The notes under the pieces are model-generated. The model ran no database searches. It saw only the letters and a list, made by a program, of their open reading frames with translations, and had not been told where the DNA came from. This document shows positions 32,864 through 41,650 of a DNA stretch of 64,000 bases, one piece after another. Source of the stretch: Lichenicola sp050954785 (GTDB lineage: Bacteria; Pseudomonadota; Alphaproteobacteria; Acetobacterales; Acetobacteraceae); NCBI GenBank assembly GCA_050954785.1, contig JBPBQO010000108.1, forward strand, positions 1 to 64,000, written 5' to 3'. The translations under genes and the position numbers were made by a program. Positions within the stretch are counted from its first letter, which is position 1. Every line of letters begins with the position of its first letter.

Positions 32864-32888
32864 AAAGGCCCGCCGATGGCGGGCCTTT
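32864..32888 (-). terminator. Rho-independent terminator of the small secreted protein gene
   Basis: AAAGGCCCGCC (32864-32874) pairs with GGCGGGCCTTT (32878-32888) across a 3-base loop. Read on the minus strand the stem is followed by a run of six T (complement of 32861-32866), so it ends the gene that stops at 32912. Confidence 0.8.
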
Positions 32889-32911
32889 CGTGTCACGCGG
32901 CCGAGGCTCGG

Positions 32912-33103
32912 TTACTTCGGTGTCGTTGTGGTGGCCGTCGTGCAGCTTGCGAATTTTCCTTTCGCATCACGACATTTTTTCGGCTTGACCAACGGACAAG
33001 TAACAAATTTGCCGTGCGTGTCGCGACATGGCGCGGCGGATGCCACGCTACCGAACGTGAAGGCCAGCAACACCGTTCCGAGAACAAGCGATTTCATCAT
33101 CAA
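32912..33103 (-). CDS. Small secreted cysteine protein with duplicated CRDxxGKF motif
   Basis: The 63-residue product starts with a signal peptide (MKSLVLGTVLLAFTFGSVASA). The mature part of about 40 residues has two similar units, PCRDTHGKFVTC and KCRDAKGKFASC, each able to form a disulfide, and ends with a threonine run (TTATTTTPK). Three possible ATG starts lie in a row (MMMK). Its own terminator is 24 bases downstream. Similar short peptides occur in Acetobacteraceae, but no function is known to me. Confidence 0.72.
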   Translation of the reverse strand: MMMKSLVLGTVLLAFTFGSVASAAPCRDTHGKFVTCPLVKPKKCRDAKGKFASCTTATTTTPK

Positions 33104-33118
33104 TCTCCCGATTGCCGA

Positions 33119-33298
33119 TCAGCCGCCATTATATCCACGGAACAGCAGCACGATCACCACGATAATCAGCAGCAACGGCAGCAGACCAAGGCCATTGAAT
33201 CCGGTTCCGCGCGAACCACCATACCAGCCCGACCGAAAGCCATAGCCTCCTCCGCCGAGTGCGAGGACGATCAAAATGATGATGAGAATTGTGATCAT
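33119..33298 (-). CDS. DUF3309-type small membrane peptide
   Basis: From ATG 33296-33298, preceded by GGAAGACGAG, the 59-residue peptide is MITILIIILIVLALGGGGYG followed by a glycine/tyrosine-rich loop (SGWYGGSRGTGF) and a second hydrophobic helix (LLPLLLIIVVIVLLFRG). This matches the DUF3309 pattern of two membrane helices joined by a Gly/Trp-rich turn, common in alphaproteobacteria and linked to general stress responses only by association. The open frame upstream to 33376 is not needed. Confidence 0.75.
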   Translation of the reverse strand: MITILIIILIVLALGGGGYGFRSGWYGGSRGTGFNGLGLLPLLLIIVVIVLLFRGYNGG

Positions 33299-33463
33299 GG
33301 TCTCGTCTTCCTGTCGGAACGTGTCGGTAGAAGAACGCTCGCCAATCGGAAAAGATGCGTTTGGGCGCCTTGCCACGGCGGATCACGGCCACGGTGAGGA
33401 AAATTCGCCACACCGGCCCGGACGTTTCCATCCGAACCGATGTGATGTCGACAGGCTAGAGCG

Positions 33464-34078
33464 TCAGCCCTGCAGTTCGAAAGCGCCGGCGATGGTGAGG
33501 CGCACGGCGTCGCCAACCAGCGGCACGTAGGTCTTCACGCCGAACTCGCTCCGTTTGATCGTGCCGGTTGCTTCGAAACCGACCGTATACTTCTTGTCGA
33601 GCGGGTTGATACCGGCGCCGACGAAGTGTGCGGTCAGTGTCTCCGACTTGGTCACGCCATGCAGCGTCAGGTTGCCGGTGATCTTCGCGCCGTCCTTGCC
33701 CATCGCGACGACCTTGGTCGAGGTGAAGGTGGCAGTGGGGTATTTCGCAGCATCGAACCAGTCGGCACCCTTCAACTCGCCGTCCAGTTTGGTGCTGGTG
33801 GTCGCAACCGACTCGATCGGGATGGTGACGTCGAGCTTCGCCGCAGTCGGATCGGACGGGTCCAGGCTGAGCGTGCCGGAAACGTTCGAGAACATGCCCG
33901 AATAATAGCTGAAGCCGAGATGCAGCAGGCTGAAGCCGATCTGGGTATGGCCCGGCTCCACGGTGTAGGTGCCCGATTTTACGGTCGAGGGCTCATGCGA
34001 TGCGCTCTGTGCGAATGCCGTTCCCAGCCCGCAGGTGAGTGCCAGGGCGGCGGTCGCGGTAAGCAGAGTGGTCTTCAT
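33464..34078 (-). CDS. YceI-family periplasmic lipid-binding protein
   Basis: The ATG at 34076-34078 yields a 204-residue protein with a signal peptide (MKTTLLTATAALALTCGLGTAFA). The mature domain has GTYTVEPGHTQIGFSLLHLGFS and GMFSNVSGTLSLDPSDP, then LDGELKGADWFDAAKYPTATF, all typical of the YceI lipocalin-like fold that binds polyprenoids such as ubiquinone-like lipids. YceI genes are often induced by stress or acid pH. It lies upstream of the DUF3309 gene on the same strand with about 165 bases between. Confidence 0.9.
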   Translation of the reverse strand: MKTTLLTATAALALTCGLGTAFAQSASHEPSTVKSGTYTVEPGHTQIGFSLLHLGFSYYSGMFSNVSGTLSLDPSDPTAAKLDVTIPIESVATTSTKLDGELKGADWFDAAKYPTATFTSTKVVAMGKDGAKITGNLTLHGVTKSETLTAHFVGAGINPLDKKYTVGFEATGTIKRSEFGVKTYVPLVGDAVRLTIAGAFELQG

Positions 34079-34113
34079 CTGGTCTGTCCGATCGAATTTG
34101 AATTGCAACGTGT

Positions 34114-34713
34114 TCAGGCTGCCAGCTTGGTGGCAAGCCCGGCAACATGGGCACCGAGGAAGCGCGCGCCATCGAGCTCGTTCTGGCTGACCTGCCTGGA
34201 GCCGTCGGCGCCGGCCAGGGTGGTGGCGCCATAAGGGGTACCGCCGCTTACTTCATCGAGCCTGAGCTGACCCTGGAACGAGTAGGGCAAGCCGGTAATG
34301 ACTAGGCCATGATGCATCAGGTTGGTCAGGATCGAGAGCAGCGTGGTCTCCTGGCCGCCATGCTGGCTGGCGGTCGAACTGAACGCGGCGCCGACCTTGC
34401 CGATCAGCGCGCCCTTGGCCCATAACCCGCCGGTGCGGTCGAAGAAGTTCGCCATCTGCGACGACATCCGGCCATAGCGGGTGCCCGTGCCGACGATGAT
34501 CGCATCGTAGTTCACCAGCTCGTCTGGCTCGGCAATGGGCGCGCTCTGGTTCAGCTTGAAATGGCTGGACCTGGCGACCTCCTCCGGTACCAGCTCGGGC
34601 ACGCGCTTGATGTCGACTTCGGCGCCGGCCGACCGTGCACCCTCGGCGATGGCGCCGGCCATCGTCTCGATATGCCCATAGCTCGAATAATACAGAACCA
34701 GGATCTTGCTCAT
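34114..34713 (-). CDS. wrbA: NAD(P)H:quinone oxidoreductase WrbA
   Basis: Start ATG 34711-34713 gives a 199-residue flavodoxin-fold protein: ILVLYYSSYGHIETMAGAI (FMN phosphate loop SSYGHIE), VGTGTRYGRMSSQMANFFDRTGGLW, and FSSTASQHGGQETTLLSIL, both diagnostic of WrbA. It reduces quinones with NAD(P)H in two-electron steps, protecting against semiquinone radicals. It is 43 bases downstream of the pirin gene and probably co-transcribed; the divergent LysR regulator is the likely controller of both. Confidence 0.93.
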   Translation of the reverse strand: MSKILVLYYSSYGHIETMAGAIAEGARSAGAEVDIKRVPELVPEEVARSSHFKLNQSAPIAEPDELVNYDAIIVGTGTRYGRMSSQMANFFDRTGGLWAKGALIGKVGAAFSSTASQHGGQETTLLSILTNLMHHGLVITGLPYSFQGQLRLDEVSGGTPYGATTLAGADGSRQVSQNELDGARFLGAHVAGLATKLAA

Positions 34714-34756
34714 GCTCGTTGCTCCTTGATCGATGAAATGAGGGCCGGACGTGATG

Positions 34757-35455
34757 TCAGGCAGCGTCCACGAGGATGATCTCGGCATCCTCGATCGCAG
34801 TGATCCTGAGGCTGGGCTCCCCCTGGACCGCAATTCCATCGCGCGCTTCCGCACGAATTCCATTGACCTCGATCGTGCCCTTGGCCGGAACCAGGTAGAT
34901 ATGGCGGGTCGTTTCGGCCGGATACTCCACGCTCTCTCCTGCCTTCAACGTCGCGCCGGACACGCGTGCAGTGGCACGGATCGGCAATGCATCCGTATCC
35001 TGCTCGAACCCGCTCGCCAGCGTTACGAAGCGGCCGGCGCGGGCATCGCGAGGGAACGGCCGGGCACCCCAGCTGGGCTCGCCGCCCTGGCGGTCGGGCA
35101 TGATCCAGATCTGGAAGATGCGGGTCAGGCCAGGCTCCTCGTTGGCTTCCGAATGCCGGATGCCGCTGCCGGCACTCATCACCTGGACGTCGCCGGCCTC
35201 GGTTCGGCCGCTGTTGCCCAGGCTGTCCTTATGGGTGATCGCGCCTTCGCGAACGTAGGTGATGATCTCCATGTCCCGGTGCGGATGGGCCGGAAAGCCG
35301 CTGCCGCCGGCGATCTCGTCGTCGTTCCACACGCGAAGCGCGCCCCACTGGTTGCGCTTCGGGTCATGGTAGCTGGCGAACGAGAAGTGATGCTTTGCAT
35401 TGAGCCAACCATGGTTGGCACCGCCAAGCGTCTGGAAAGGTCTGAGCTCGATCAT
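34757..35455 (-). CDS. Pirin family protein (YhhW-type quercetinase-like)
   Basis: The 232-residue bicupin contains the metal site GSGFPAHPHRDMEIITYV (His-x-His) with a later His in MSAGSGIRHSEANEE and Glu residues, as in E. coli YhhW, which has quercetin 2,3-dioxygenase activity. The second cupin domain is degenerate (HIYLVPAKGTIEVNGI). Pirin, WrbA and a divergent LysR form a common electrophile/quinone-response cassette, which matches the layout here. Length is normal for the family. Confidence 0.9.
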   Translation of the reverse strand: MIELRPFQTLGGANHGWLNAKHHFSFASYHDPKRNQWGALRVWNDDEIAGGSGFPAHPHRDMEIITYVREGAITHKDSLGNSGRTEAGDVQVMSAGSGIRHSEANEEPGLTRIFQIWIMPDRQGGEPSWGARPFPRDARAGRFVTLASGFEQDTDALPIRATARVSGATLKAGESVEYPAETTRHIYLVPAKGTIEVNGIRAEARDGIAVQGEPSLRITAIEDAEIILVDAA

Positions 35456-35528
35456 CGTCCTGTTCCTTCGGGGACGCCCTGTGGCATCCGTCGGTTCTGA
35501 AGATGACGCTTGCTCGATCCGTTAAAAA

Positions 35529-35556
35529 CAGAAACATTCGAAAGACATCGTTTCTG
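35529..35556. promoter_or_regulatory. Candidate LysR operator between pirin and lysR genes
   Basis: CAGAAAC (35529-35535) and GTTTCTG (35550-35556) form a perfect interrupted 7-base inverted repeat with 14 bases between, and nested within it CATTC pairs with GAATG. It lies 12-39 bases before the LysR start codon and between the divergent genes, the usual place for autoregulation. Confidence 0.5.
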
Positions 35557-35567
35557 AATGTGACCCC

Positions 35568-36488
35568 ATGAGTACTTTGCCCGATCTCGAAGCCTGGGCA
35601 GTCTTTGCCCGGGTGGCGGACACCGGATCGTTCGCCGGTGCTGCAGCCGAGCTCGGCCTTTCGACGGCTACCGTTTCCAAGGCGATCGCGCGACTGGAAC
35701 AACGCATCGGTGGCGCGTTGTTGAGCCGCACCTCGCGCCGGCTGTCCCTGACGACGCTCGGCGAGGAGATCGCCACGCGCGCACTGCGTCTGTTGACCGA
35801 TGCCGAAGCGCTCGAGGCCGATATGCTGGACCGGACGGCTCAGCCCAAGGGCCTCGTGCGCATGGCCATGCCGATGTCGTTCGGGCAGCAGCAGGTGGCG
35901 CCATTGCTGCCCGATCTGCTGCATCGCTATCCGCAGATCTCGATCGACCTGCATCTCGGCGACGAGATGGTGGACCTGGTCGGTGGGGGATTCGATTTCG
36001 CGCTGCGGATCGCGCGTCTGGAAAATTCATCGCTGCGTGCGCGCCGGATCTGCAACGTCCGGCTGCTGCTGGTCGCGTCGCCGATCTATGTCGCAATGCA
36101 CGGACTACCGATCCATCCACTCGAACTGCAGGATCGACCGTGCTTCGGTTATGCCTATCAGCCCACCGCGAACCGGTGGGCATTCACGCATCGGTCCGGC
36201 GAGCAGGTGACCGTGCACCTGTCGGGTCCGGTTCGGTCCAACAATGGCGATTCCGTCGTACCGGCGCTGCTTGCAGGGATCGGCCTGGCAGCACTACCCG
36301 ATTTCCTGATCTGGAACGAGCTTCAGGCCGGCCGGCTGGTTGAAATCCTGCCCGAGTGGTCGTTGCCGAGCATACCGCTCAGCCTGGTGACGCCGCCAAC
36401 CACGCTGCGGCCGGCGCGGGTGACGGTTACGATGGATTTCCTGCATGACGCCCTGATCAAGGCGCCCTGGGCCGCGGCGCCGTCATGA
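35568..36488 (+). CDS. LysR-family transcriptional regulator
   Basis: The 306-residue protein has the N-terminal winged helix-turn-helix (FARVADTGSFAGAAAELGLS and TATVSKAIARLEQRIGGALL) and the typical linker SRTSRRLSLTTLGEEI, followed by a periplasmic-binding-like effector domain (residues 90-300). It is divergent from pirin-wrbA, and this LysR/pirin/WrbA cassette is common in proteobacteria, so it probably activates or represses them in response to a quinone-like compound. Its last 6 bases overlap the end of the convergent receiver gene. Confidence 0.9.
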   Translation: MSTLPDLEAWAVFARVADTGSFAGAAAELGLSTATVSKAIARLEQRIGGALLSRTSRRLSLTTLGEEIATRALRLLTDAEALEADMLDRTAQPKGLVRMAMPMSFGQQQVAPLLPDLLHRYPQISIDLHLGDEMVDLVGGGFDFALRIARLENSSLRARRICNVRLLLVASPIYVAMHGLPIHPLELQDRPCFGYAYQPTANRWAFTHRSGEQVTVHLSGPVRSNNGDSVVPALLAGIGLAALPDFLIWNELQAGRLVEILPEWSLPSIPLSLVTPPTTLRPARVTVTMDFLHDALIKAPWAAAPS

Positions 36489-36854
36489 TACGATGGCGGG
36501 ACCGATGATCGCATGGACGCTGGCGACGATGTCGCTGACCCTGAACGGCTTGTCGAAGACGGCAGCGAACACGTCGCCTTTTGCGCGGCCGATATAAGCC
36601 TGTGCACCGCTCATGAGGATGATCGGAGGTGCGTCGTCGCCCTGGCTGGCGCGCACGGCATCGGCGAGCTCGAGCCCATTCATTACCGGCATCATGTAGT
36701 CCGTGATGATCAGGGCAGGGCGGATCTGGTCCAGCAGGTCGAACGCCTTGCGGCCGTTGCCGGCACGGGTAACGTGATAGCCTTCGTCTTCCAACGCGAA
36801 CGCGACAACGTCCCCCACCAGGAATTCGTCATCCACCACAAGAATGGTCGTCAT
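36483..36854 (-). CDS. Single-domain response regulator (CheY-like)
   Basis: A 123-residue receiver domain only. The acidic pair is DDE near residue 8-10, the phosphoacceptor Asp51 lies in ITDYMMPVMNG, the switch Thr/Ser in ILMSGA and the conserved lysine in FDKPF. With no output domain it must act by interaction. It ends 18 bases... upstream of this gene is the double KaiC protein on the same strand, so the pair probably forms one signalling unit. The stop overlaps the end of the LysR gene in the convergent direction. Confidence 0.9.
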   Translation of the reverse strand: MTTILVVDDEFLVGDVVAFALEDEGYHVTRAGNGRKAFDLLDQIRPALIITDYMMPVMNGLELADAVRASQGDDAPPIILMSGAQAYIGRAKGDVFAAVFDKPFRVSDIVASVHAIIGPAIVS

Positions 36855-36872
36855 GGCCGAATGCCACCAGGA

Positions 36873-38321
36873 TCAACGACGGCCAAGAGTCTGCGCGGAT
36901 CCTGCCAGGATGGTCGCTACCTGTTCGAATGCCTTGTTCAGAGCAACCCCCTCGCCGGTAATAACCAATTCGCGCAGCGACGGGTCATACGTGCTGTCAC
37001 GAATCTTCAGAACGGATATCACCCGCCGGAGTTCGGCCCGCAATTCGACGAACCGCATCAGCAGAAGATTATCCACCACGCCGGACAGCTCGGGCGTCGG
37101 CGTCTGCAACTCGCCGCCGAACAGGTCGCGCATTTCCCAGGTCGCCAGCACGGTGACATCGCGAGCACGCAGCTCGTTCATCAGGCTGGTGAAAAAATCG
37201 AGGGTCCGGCCGGGAATCGTCGCCGACCGTGCGATGGCGCTCAGGCTGTCGATGAACACCCGCCTGGCTCCCGTCGTCCGGACCGCATCGAGGAGCCGAT
37301 GACCGAGTGCATCCAGAAGCCGTTCCGTCGGTGGCTGCCAGACCAGGTGCAACGCCCCGCTATCGACCAACGGCTGCAGCGCCATGCCGACCGACTTCGC
37401 CTTCGACATCAGACGCGAGGGCGTCTCGTAAAGCCCGAACAGAACCCCTGGTTCCTGTGGCGTGCAGCTCTGCAGGAACGCAAGGCCCATGATGGTCTTG
37501 CCGCACCCGGACGGACCGAGCATCAAGGTAGATGACGCGCGCGGCAGCCCACCTCCCAGCATCTCGTCCAGCGCCGGGATGCCGCTTTCGACCCGTGCCA
37601 TCTCGTCCACGACCTGATCCGGGATCGAGGGATAGTTCAGGATGGCTTCCAGCCGCGGATGAACGGCAATCCCGTCACGGGTGATCTCGATCTCGTGCAG
37701 CCCGGTCAATGCGGCACTGCCACGGGTCTTGCGAAGCTGCATGCGACGAACCGACCTGCCCCCGATCAGGTCCTCGCACATCTCGATGACGCCATCGACC
37801 ATGGTAAGTTCGGGACTGTCGTCCTCGACACGCGAGTTGGTCAGGAACAGCACGGTACATCCCGCAAAACCGGCATGGCCCTGGAGCTCAGCGATGAAGC
37901 GTTTGCTCTCGAGAGGGTCATCGGCGCGCGAATGGATGTTTGTCATGCCGTCGACGATCAGCAGCGTAGCGCTCTGTCTGCCGATCTCCCGCCGCAGCAG
38001 CGTGACCACGTTGGCAAGGCCGTCCGCCTCCATCACGTCGAATGCGCTGACGAAATGGATGTTCGTGCCTACGTGCTGATGATCGAAGAAGCTGAGCGTC
38101 GACAGGAACTGGAACAGCCGGTCGTGGCTCTCCGCCAGCAAGGTCGCGAACAGGACCTTGTTGCCCTGCGCCGCTTGATGAAACGCGATCTGGTTGGCAA
38201 GGATGGTCTTTCCCGAGCCTGGGCGCCCCTGGACGATATAGGACGCACCGGCGACCAGGCCGCCGGCAAGGATCACGTCGAGGCCCGGAATACCGGAATT
38301 CAGCCGTTCGAGGTCTTCCAT
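36873..38321 (-). CDS. Double-domain KaiC-like ATPase
   Basis: The 482-residue protein has two RecA/KaiC domains: Walker A GRPGSGKT (about 32-39) and GPSGCGKT (about 269-276), Walker B-like LLIVDGMTN and RRVFIDSLSA. Domain 2 ends with VLKIRDSTYDPSLRELVIT, as in cyanobacterial KaiC. Aligned by eye, the KaiC phosphosite Ser431 corresponds to the Ser in PELSGVVDN, but Thr432 is Gly, and the paired catalytic glutamates are only partly kept. No KaiA or KaiB gene is nearby. Such KaiC homologues are usually signalling ATPases working with response regulators; the adjacent receiver 18 bases downstream fits that. Clock function is unlikely. Confidence 0.87.
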   Translation of the reverse strand: MEDLERLNSGIPGLDVILAGGLVAGASYIVQGRPGSGKTILANQIAFHQAAQGNKVLFATLLAESHDRLFQFLSTLSFFDHQHVGTNIHFVSAFDVMEADGLANVVTLLRREIGRQSATLLIVDGMTNIHSRADDPLESKRFIAELQGHAGFAGCTVLFLTNSRVEDDSPELTMVDGVIEMCEDLIGGRSVRRMQLRKTRGSAALTGLHEIEITRDGIAVHPRLEAILNYPSIPDQVVDEMARVESGIPALDEMLGGGLPRASSTLMLGPSGCGKTIMGLAFLQSCTPQEPGVLFGLYETPSRLMSKAKSVGMALQPLVDSGALHLVWQPPTERLLDALGHRLLDAVRTTGARRVFIDSLSAIARSATIPGRTLDFFTSLMNELRARDVTVLATWEMRDLFGGELQTPTPELSGVVDNLLLMRFVELRAELRRVISVLKIRDSTYDPSLRELVITGEGVALNKAFEQVATILAGSAQTLGRR

Positions 38322-38397
38322 GTGAATTCCAGATCCGGTCAGGGTCGTACGGGGCGGAGTATCGCCGCTCCCGTCCGATCGGCCAAGTTGTCCGCTG

Positions 38398-40338
38398 TCA
38401 GGGAGTGGGCACCACCGGCAGCCACACTGCGCTGGCCTCGGCCCCCTGGTGCATGATCCGCTGGGTAGCGGTTATGTAGTCCGCGGGCTTGGCGAAAAAG
38501 ATGTTGTCCACATAATGCTGCGGATTGCGGTCATAAAGCGGAAACCAGCTCGACTGGATCTGCACCATGATCCGATGGCCGGGCAGGAACACATGGTTGG
38601 TCGGCGGCAGGGTGAAGCGGTAGCGCTCGACCTGGCCGGCTGGAATTGCCGAAGGCTTGGCGAAGCTCTGCCGGTAGCGTCCGCGGAAGATATCCATGGC
38701 GATCGGCAACTGGTAGCCGCCCATGGAGGGATCGGAGGGCACCGTCGCCGGGAACACGTCGATCAGCTTTACCACCCAGTCGGCATCGGTTCCGGTGGTG
38801 GAGGCGAACACATCCGCCGCCGGCTGGCCGGAGATGCGCACCGGTTTGGTCAATGGCGTGGTCTCGTAGGCCAGCACGTCCGGCCGGTTTGCGGCGTTGC
38901 GCTGGTCGCTGGTCAACCAGGGTTTCCAGCGTGAGCTGTCGGCGAAGGCGACCGGCTGCGACAGATAGGGAACAGGCTTGGAGGGGTCGGACACATAGCT
39001 GTCCGAGCCGGCATTTGCCGCCGGATGGTCGAACGAGAGCGAGAATCCGGTCTGCAGGAACAGCGGCGTCATCGGCGAAGCACAGCCGGTGTCGCAGGCC
39101 AGCGGCCATTGCGCGAACCGGTCCCAGTGGTTCTCGCCGGTGTTGTAGATGAAGGCGGCCGGCACGTTCGCCTTGGGCGCGCCCGGCTTGAGATACTGGT
39201 CGAAGAACGGCCGCAGGATGTCCTGGCGATACTGGAGGGCGGTGTCGCCGTTCCAGTTCAGCCGTCCTAGGCTGGAGCCATCGTAGTTCACCTGGCTGTG
39301 CCGCCACGGGCCCATGATCAGGACATTGTTGCCCTCGTGGCCCTTCGCCTTCAACGCCATCCAGCTATGGATCGCGCCCCACATGTCCTCCTGGTCCCAC
39401 AGGCCCTGCTCCCATAGGGTCGGCACGTTCGACGGGTTCGCCGCCACCATATGGTCGAGCGCCTGCCCCTGCCAGAACGCGTCGTAGGCAGGATGCGCTG
39501 CCATCCGGCGCCAGAACGGGAATTGTTCAAGTCCGGCTGCCTTGGCGTAGTCGCCGGCGGAGCCGGCCTTCAGGAAGGTCGCGTAATCGTCGTAGCCGGG
39601 CCGGGTAATTCCGTCGCCTTCGCCTTTCACGGTCATTTGGCCGGTGAAGTAATCGAGTCCGGGCTGCCGGAAGGCGCCGTAATGGAACCAGTCGTCGCCC
39701 ATCCAGCCATCGACCATCGGGCTTTCGGGCGATGCGACCTTGAGGGCCGGGTGCGGGTGCAGCAACGCCATCACGACGGTCCAGCCCTCGTAGGAGGAGC
39801 CGGTCATGCCGACACGGCCGTTGCTTTCCGGAAGGTTCTTCACCAGCCAGTCGATCGTGTCCCAGGCATCGGTGGTGTCATCGGTGTTGGACGGGTTCAG
39901 CGGCCCGATCGGCGGCCGCGTCATGACGTAGTCGCCGTTCGAACCGTACTTGCCGCGCACATCTTGGAACACGCGGATGTAGCCGCCTGCGACGAAGACG
40001 TCATCGCCCTGGGGAAGGGTTGCCAGCATCGACGGGCTGTTGTTGCGGGTGGCGCGCTTGGTGGCGTTGTAAGGCGTGCGGGTCAGCAGGATGGGCGCGT
40101 CATGTGCATTTTTCGGGATGACGATGACCGTATGCAGCGTCACCCCGTCGCGCATCGGGATCATCACGTCGCGCTTGACGTAGTCGAAGCCGGATTTGGG
40201 CATATCGACATGTGCCGGAATGTCGTTGCCCGTGGCGACCATCAGGGGGTCGGGGGCCGCCGCCAGAGCCGTGGCCGGCAACATAAGCGCCGCCAGCAAT
40301 GGAATCAGGTTCGTCCCGGTCGTTCTGCGTAACGTCAT
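38398..40338 (-). CDS. CocE/NonD hydrolase, alpha-amino acid ester hydrolase-like
   Basis: From ATG 40336-40338, with GGAGG four bases upstream, the 646-residue protein has a signal peptide (PLLAALMLPATALA). The nucleophile is in MTGSSYEGWTVVMALL, the GxSYxG motif of alpha-amino acid ester hydrolases and glutaryl-acylases, with the acid Asp and His in later segments (the His probably in MGPWRHSQVNYD). A cap domain and a C-terminal jelly-roll (RYRFTLPPTNHVFLPGHRIMVQIQSSW) complete the CocE fold. The Acetobacter turbidans enzyme that hydrolyses and transfers beta-lactam side chains belongs here, so an amino-acid-ester or peptide substrate is likely. Confidence 0.87.
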   Translation of the reverse strand: MTLRRTTGTNLIPLLAALMLPATALAAAPDPLMVATGNDIPAHVDMPKSGFDYVKRDVMIPMRDGVTLHTVIVIPKNAHDAPILLTRTPYNATKRATRNNSPSMLATLPQGDDVFVAGGYIRVFQDVRGKYGSNGDYVMTRPPIGPLNPSNTDDTTDAWDTIDWLVKNLPESNGRVGMTGSSYEGWTVVMALLHPHPALKVASPESPMVDGWMGDDWFHYGAFRQPGLDYFTGQMTVKGEGDGITRPGYDDYATFLKAGSAGDYAKAAGLEQFPFWRRMAAHPAYDAFWQGQALDHMVAANPSNVPTLWEQGLWDQEDMWGAIHSWMALKAKGHEGNNVLIMGPWRHSQVNYDGSSLGRLNWNGDTALQYRQDILRPFFDQYLKPGAPKANVPAAFIYNTGENHWDRFAQWPLACDTGCASPMTPLFLQTGFSLSFDHPAANAGSDSYVSDPSKPVPYLSQPVAFADSSRWKPWLTSDQRNAANRPDVLAYETTPLTKPVRISGQPAADVFASTTGTDADWVVKLIDVFPATVPSDPSMGGYQLPIAMDIFRGRYRQSFAKPSAIPAGQVERYRFTLPPTNHVFLPGHRIMVQIQSSWFPLYDRNPQHYVDNIFFAKPADYITATQRIMHQGAEASAVWLPVVPTP

Positions 40339-40465
40339 TCCGCCTCCATGCCCCATCTCATTGCTCTGTTCGAACAATTGCGGTGTCGCGCCATGGGTGA
40401 TCGAGGTCAAGCAGCGGCCGATGTCCTGGCGGTCGGCGGGTGCCGGCAATCGCACGCTACGACCG

Positions 40466-41650
40466 CTAAAGCAGGCTGAGGCGAGCCGTCTGTTCCGCCG
40501 CGTTCCGCCAATTGAAGTGCTGCAGGATCGACTGGCGTGCCGTGTCGAATTTCGTTCGGTCGGGCCTCCAGCCGTTGACGATCGACGACATGGCATCGAC
40601 CAGCGAGTCCGGATCGGGTTCGATGTAGGCGCCTATGAGGCCGGCGTCGGTGGTCTTGCGATGAAACCGGCCCAGTATCCGGAGCGACGTGTCGTCATTG
40701 CAGAAATCGTCGGTTGCGCCACCCGCGGTGACGATGGTCGGGATACCGCATGATATCGCCTCGAGAACCGGCAGGTTGAACCCTTCCGCGCGGTATGGCG
40801 ATACATAGCAGTCGGCGAGCCCGAACAAGGTCGCCAGTTGTTGTGGCGCCAGGTTCATCGGCACCGTGGTGATGGCGGAACGAACCAGATCATGGTTCAG
40901 CGATGGAATGCCGGCACTCAGCGTCTCGATAATGCCGTTCAGCGAAATGCCATAGACATCCTGCTGGTCCTTGACCATCAGCCGTACTTTCAGTCCCCGC
41001 ATCCGCAAGACAGCGAAAGCGTGGAGCAGCGCATCGATGCCCTTGTTCCAAAGTGGCGGACCAATGTTGAGGAAGAGGGTTTCGTCCTCGCCTATACCGA
41101 GCGCGGCCCGCCCTCGCGCCCGTGCGTCGGGCCAGATCGGGCTGAAAACTTCGGTGTCGACGCCGAGCGGGATGGTTTTTACCCGTTCCTGCTCGAACCC
41201 GTATTCGATGATGCGGTCCCTGGACCAGTTCGTCGACGTTGCGATGATATTTTCATCGCGTGTAAAAAAAGGCGAGCGATCATCGCCGGGAGCGAAGCTA
41301 TCCGGGGCGAGTCCAAGCTCGGTAATCATGAACGTCGTGGTGCGATGCGTCGAAAAACCGGCATTGCCGGCTGTTCGAAACGGCGAGCAGATCCGGTAGA
41401 GGCCATCAACGACATCCGAGCCTGGTTCCGGTTCGTGCAGGGTATCAAGCACACCGCGGTCATCCGGACTGAATCCGGAATCGTTCCGCGTGGCATTCCA
41501 ATGCGCGAACGCGAACGGCAGGTCGTGGTGAAACAGCTTCAGGCCGGCCAACCGGCGCATCGCTAGAATCTGATGCTGATTGATCAAGGCATAGGAATGG
41601 TTCACGCCACGCCAGCCTTCGACCAGAAGCGTCTTGTCCTGAAAACTCAT
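40466..41650 (-). CDS. GT4-like glycosyltransferase
   Basis: A 394-residue GT-B enzyme. The C-terminal half has LNIGPPLWNKGIDALLHAF (the NxGPxxxxKG phosphate loop) and the nucleotide-sugar motif CYVSPYRAEGFNLPVLEAISCG with the E-x7-E pair, followed by IPTIVTAGG. The N-terminal half has MSFQDKTLLVEGWRGVNHS and a variable acceptor side. It is transcribed away from the octapeptide-repeat gene across a 167-base intergenic region. With the TPR-GT41 gene on the other side it frames the repeat gene, suggesting a role in its glycosylation; that is inference. It ends 127 bases before the CocE gene. Confidence 0.85.
   Translation of the reverse strand: MSFQDKTLLVEGWRGVNHSYALINQHQILAMRRLAGLKLFHHDLPFAFAHWNATRNDSGFSPDDRGVLDTLHEPEPGSDVVDGLYRICSPFRTAGNAGFSTHRTTTFMITELGLAPDSFAPGDDRSPFFTRDENIIATSTNWSRDRIIEYGFEQERVKTIPLGVDTEVFSPIWPDARARGRAALGIGEDETLFLNIGPPLWNKGIDALLHAFAVLRMRGLKVRLMVKDQQDVYGISLNGIIETLSAGIPSLNHDLVRSAITTVPMNLAPQQLATLFGLADCYVSPYRAEGFNLPVLEAISCGIPTIVTAGGATDDFCNDDTSLRILGRFHRKTTDAGLIGAYIEPDPDSLVDAMSSIVNGWRPDRTKFDTARQSILQHFNWRNAAEQTARLSLL

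Noticed and set aside
36873..38321. Circadian clock (KaiABC) system
   Set aside because: No kaiA or kaiB, and the Thr432-equivalent is absent, so a clock role is not supported.
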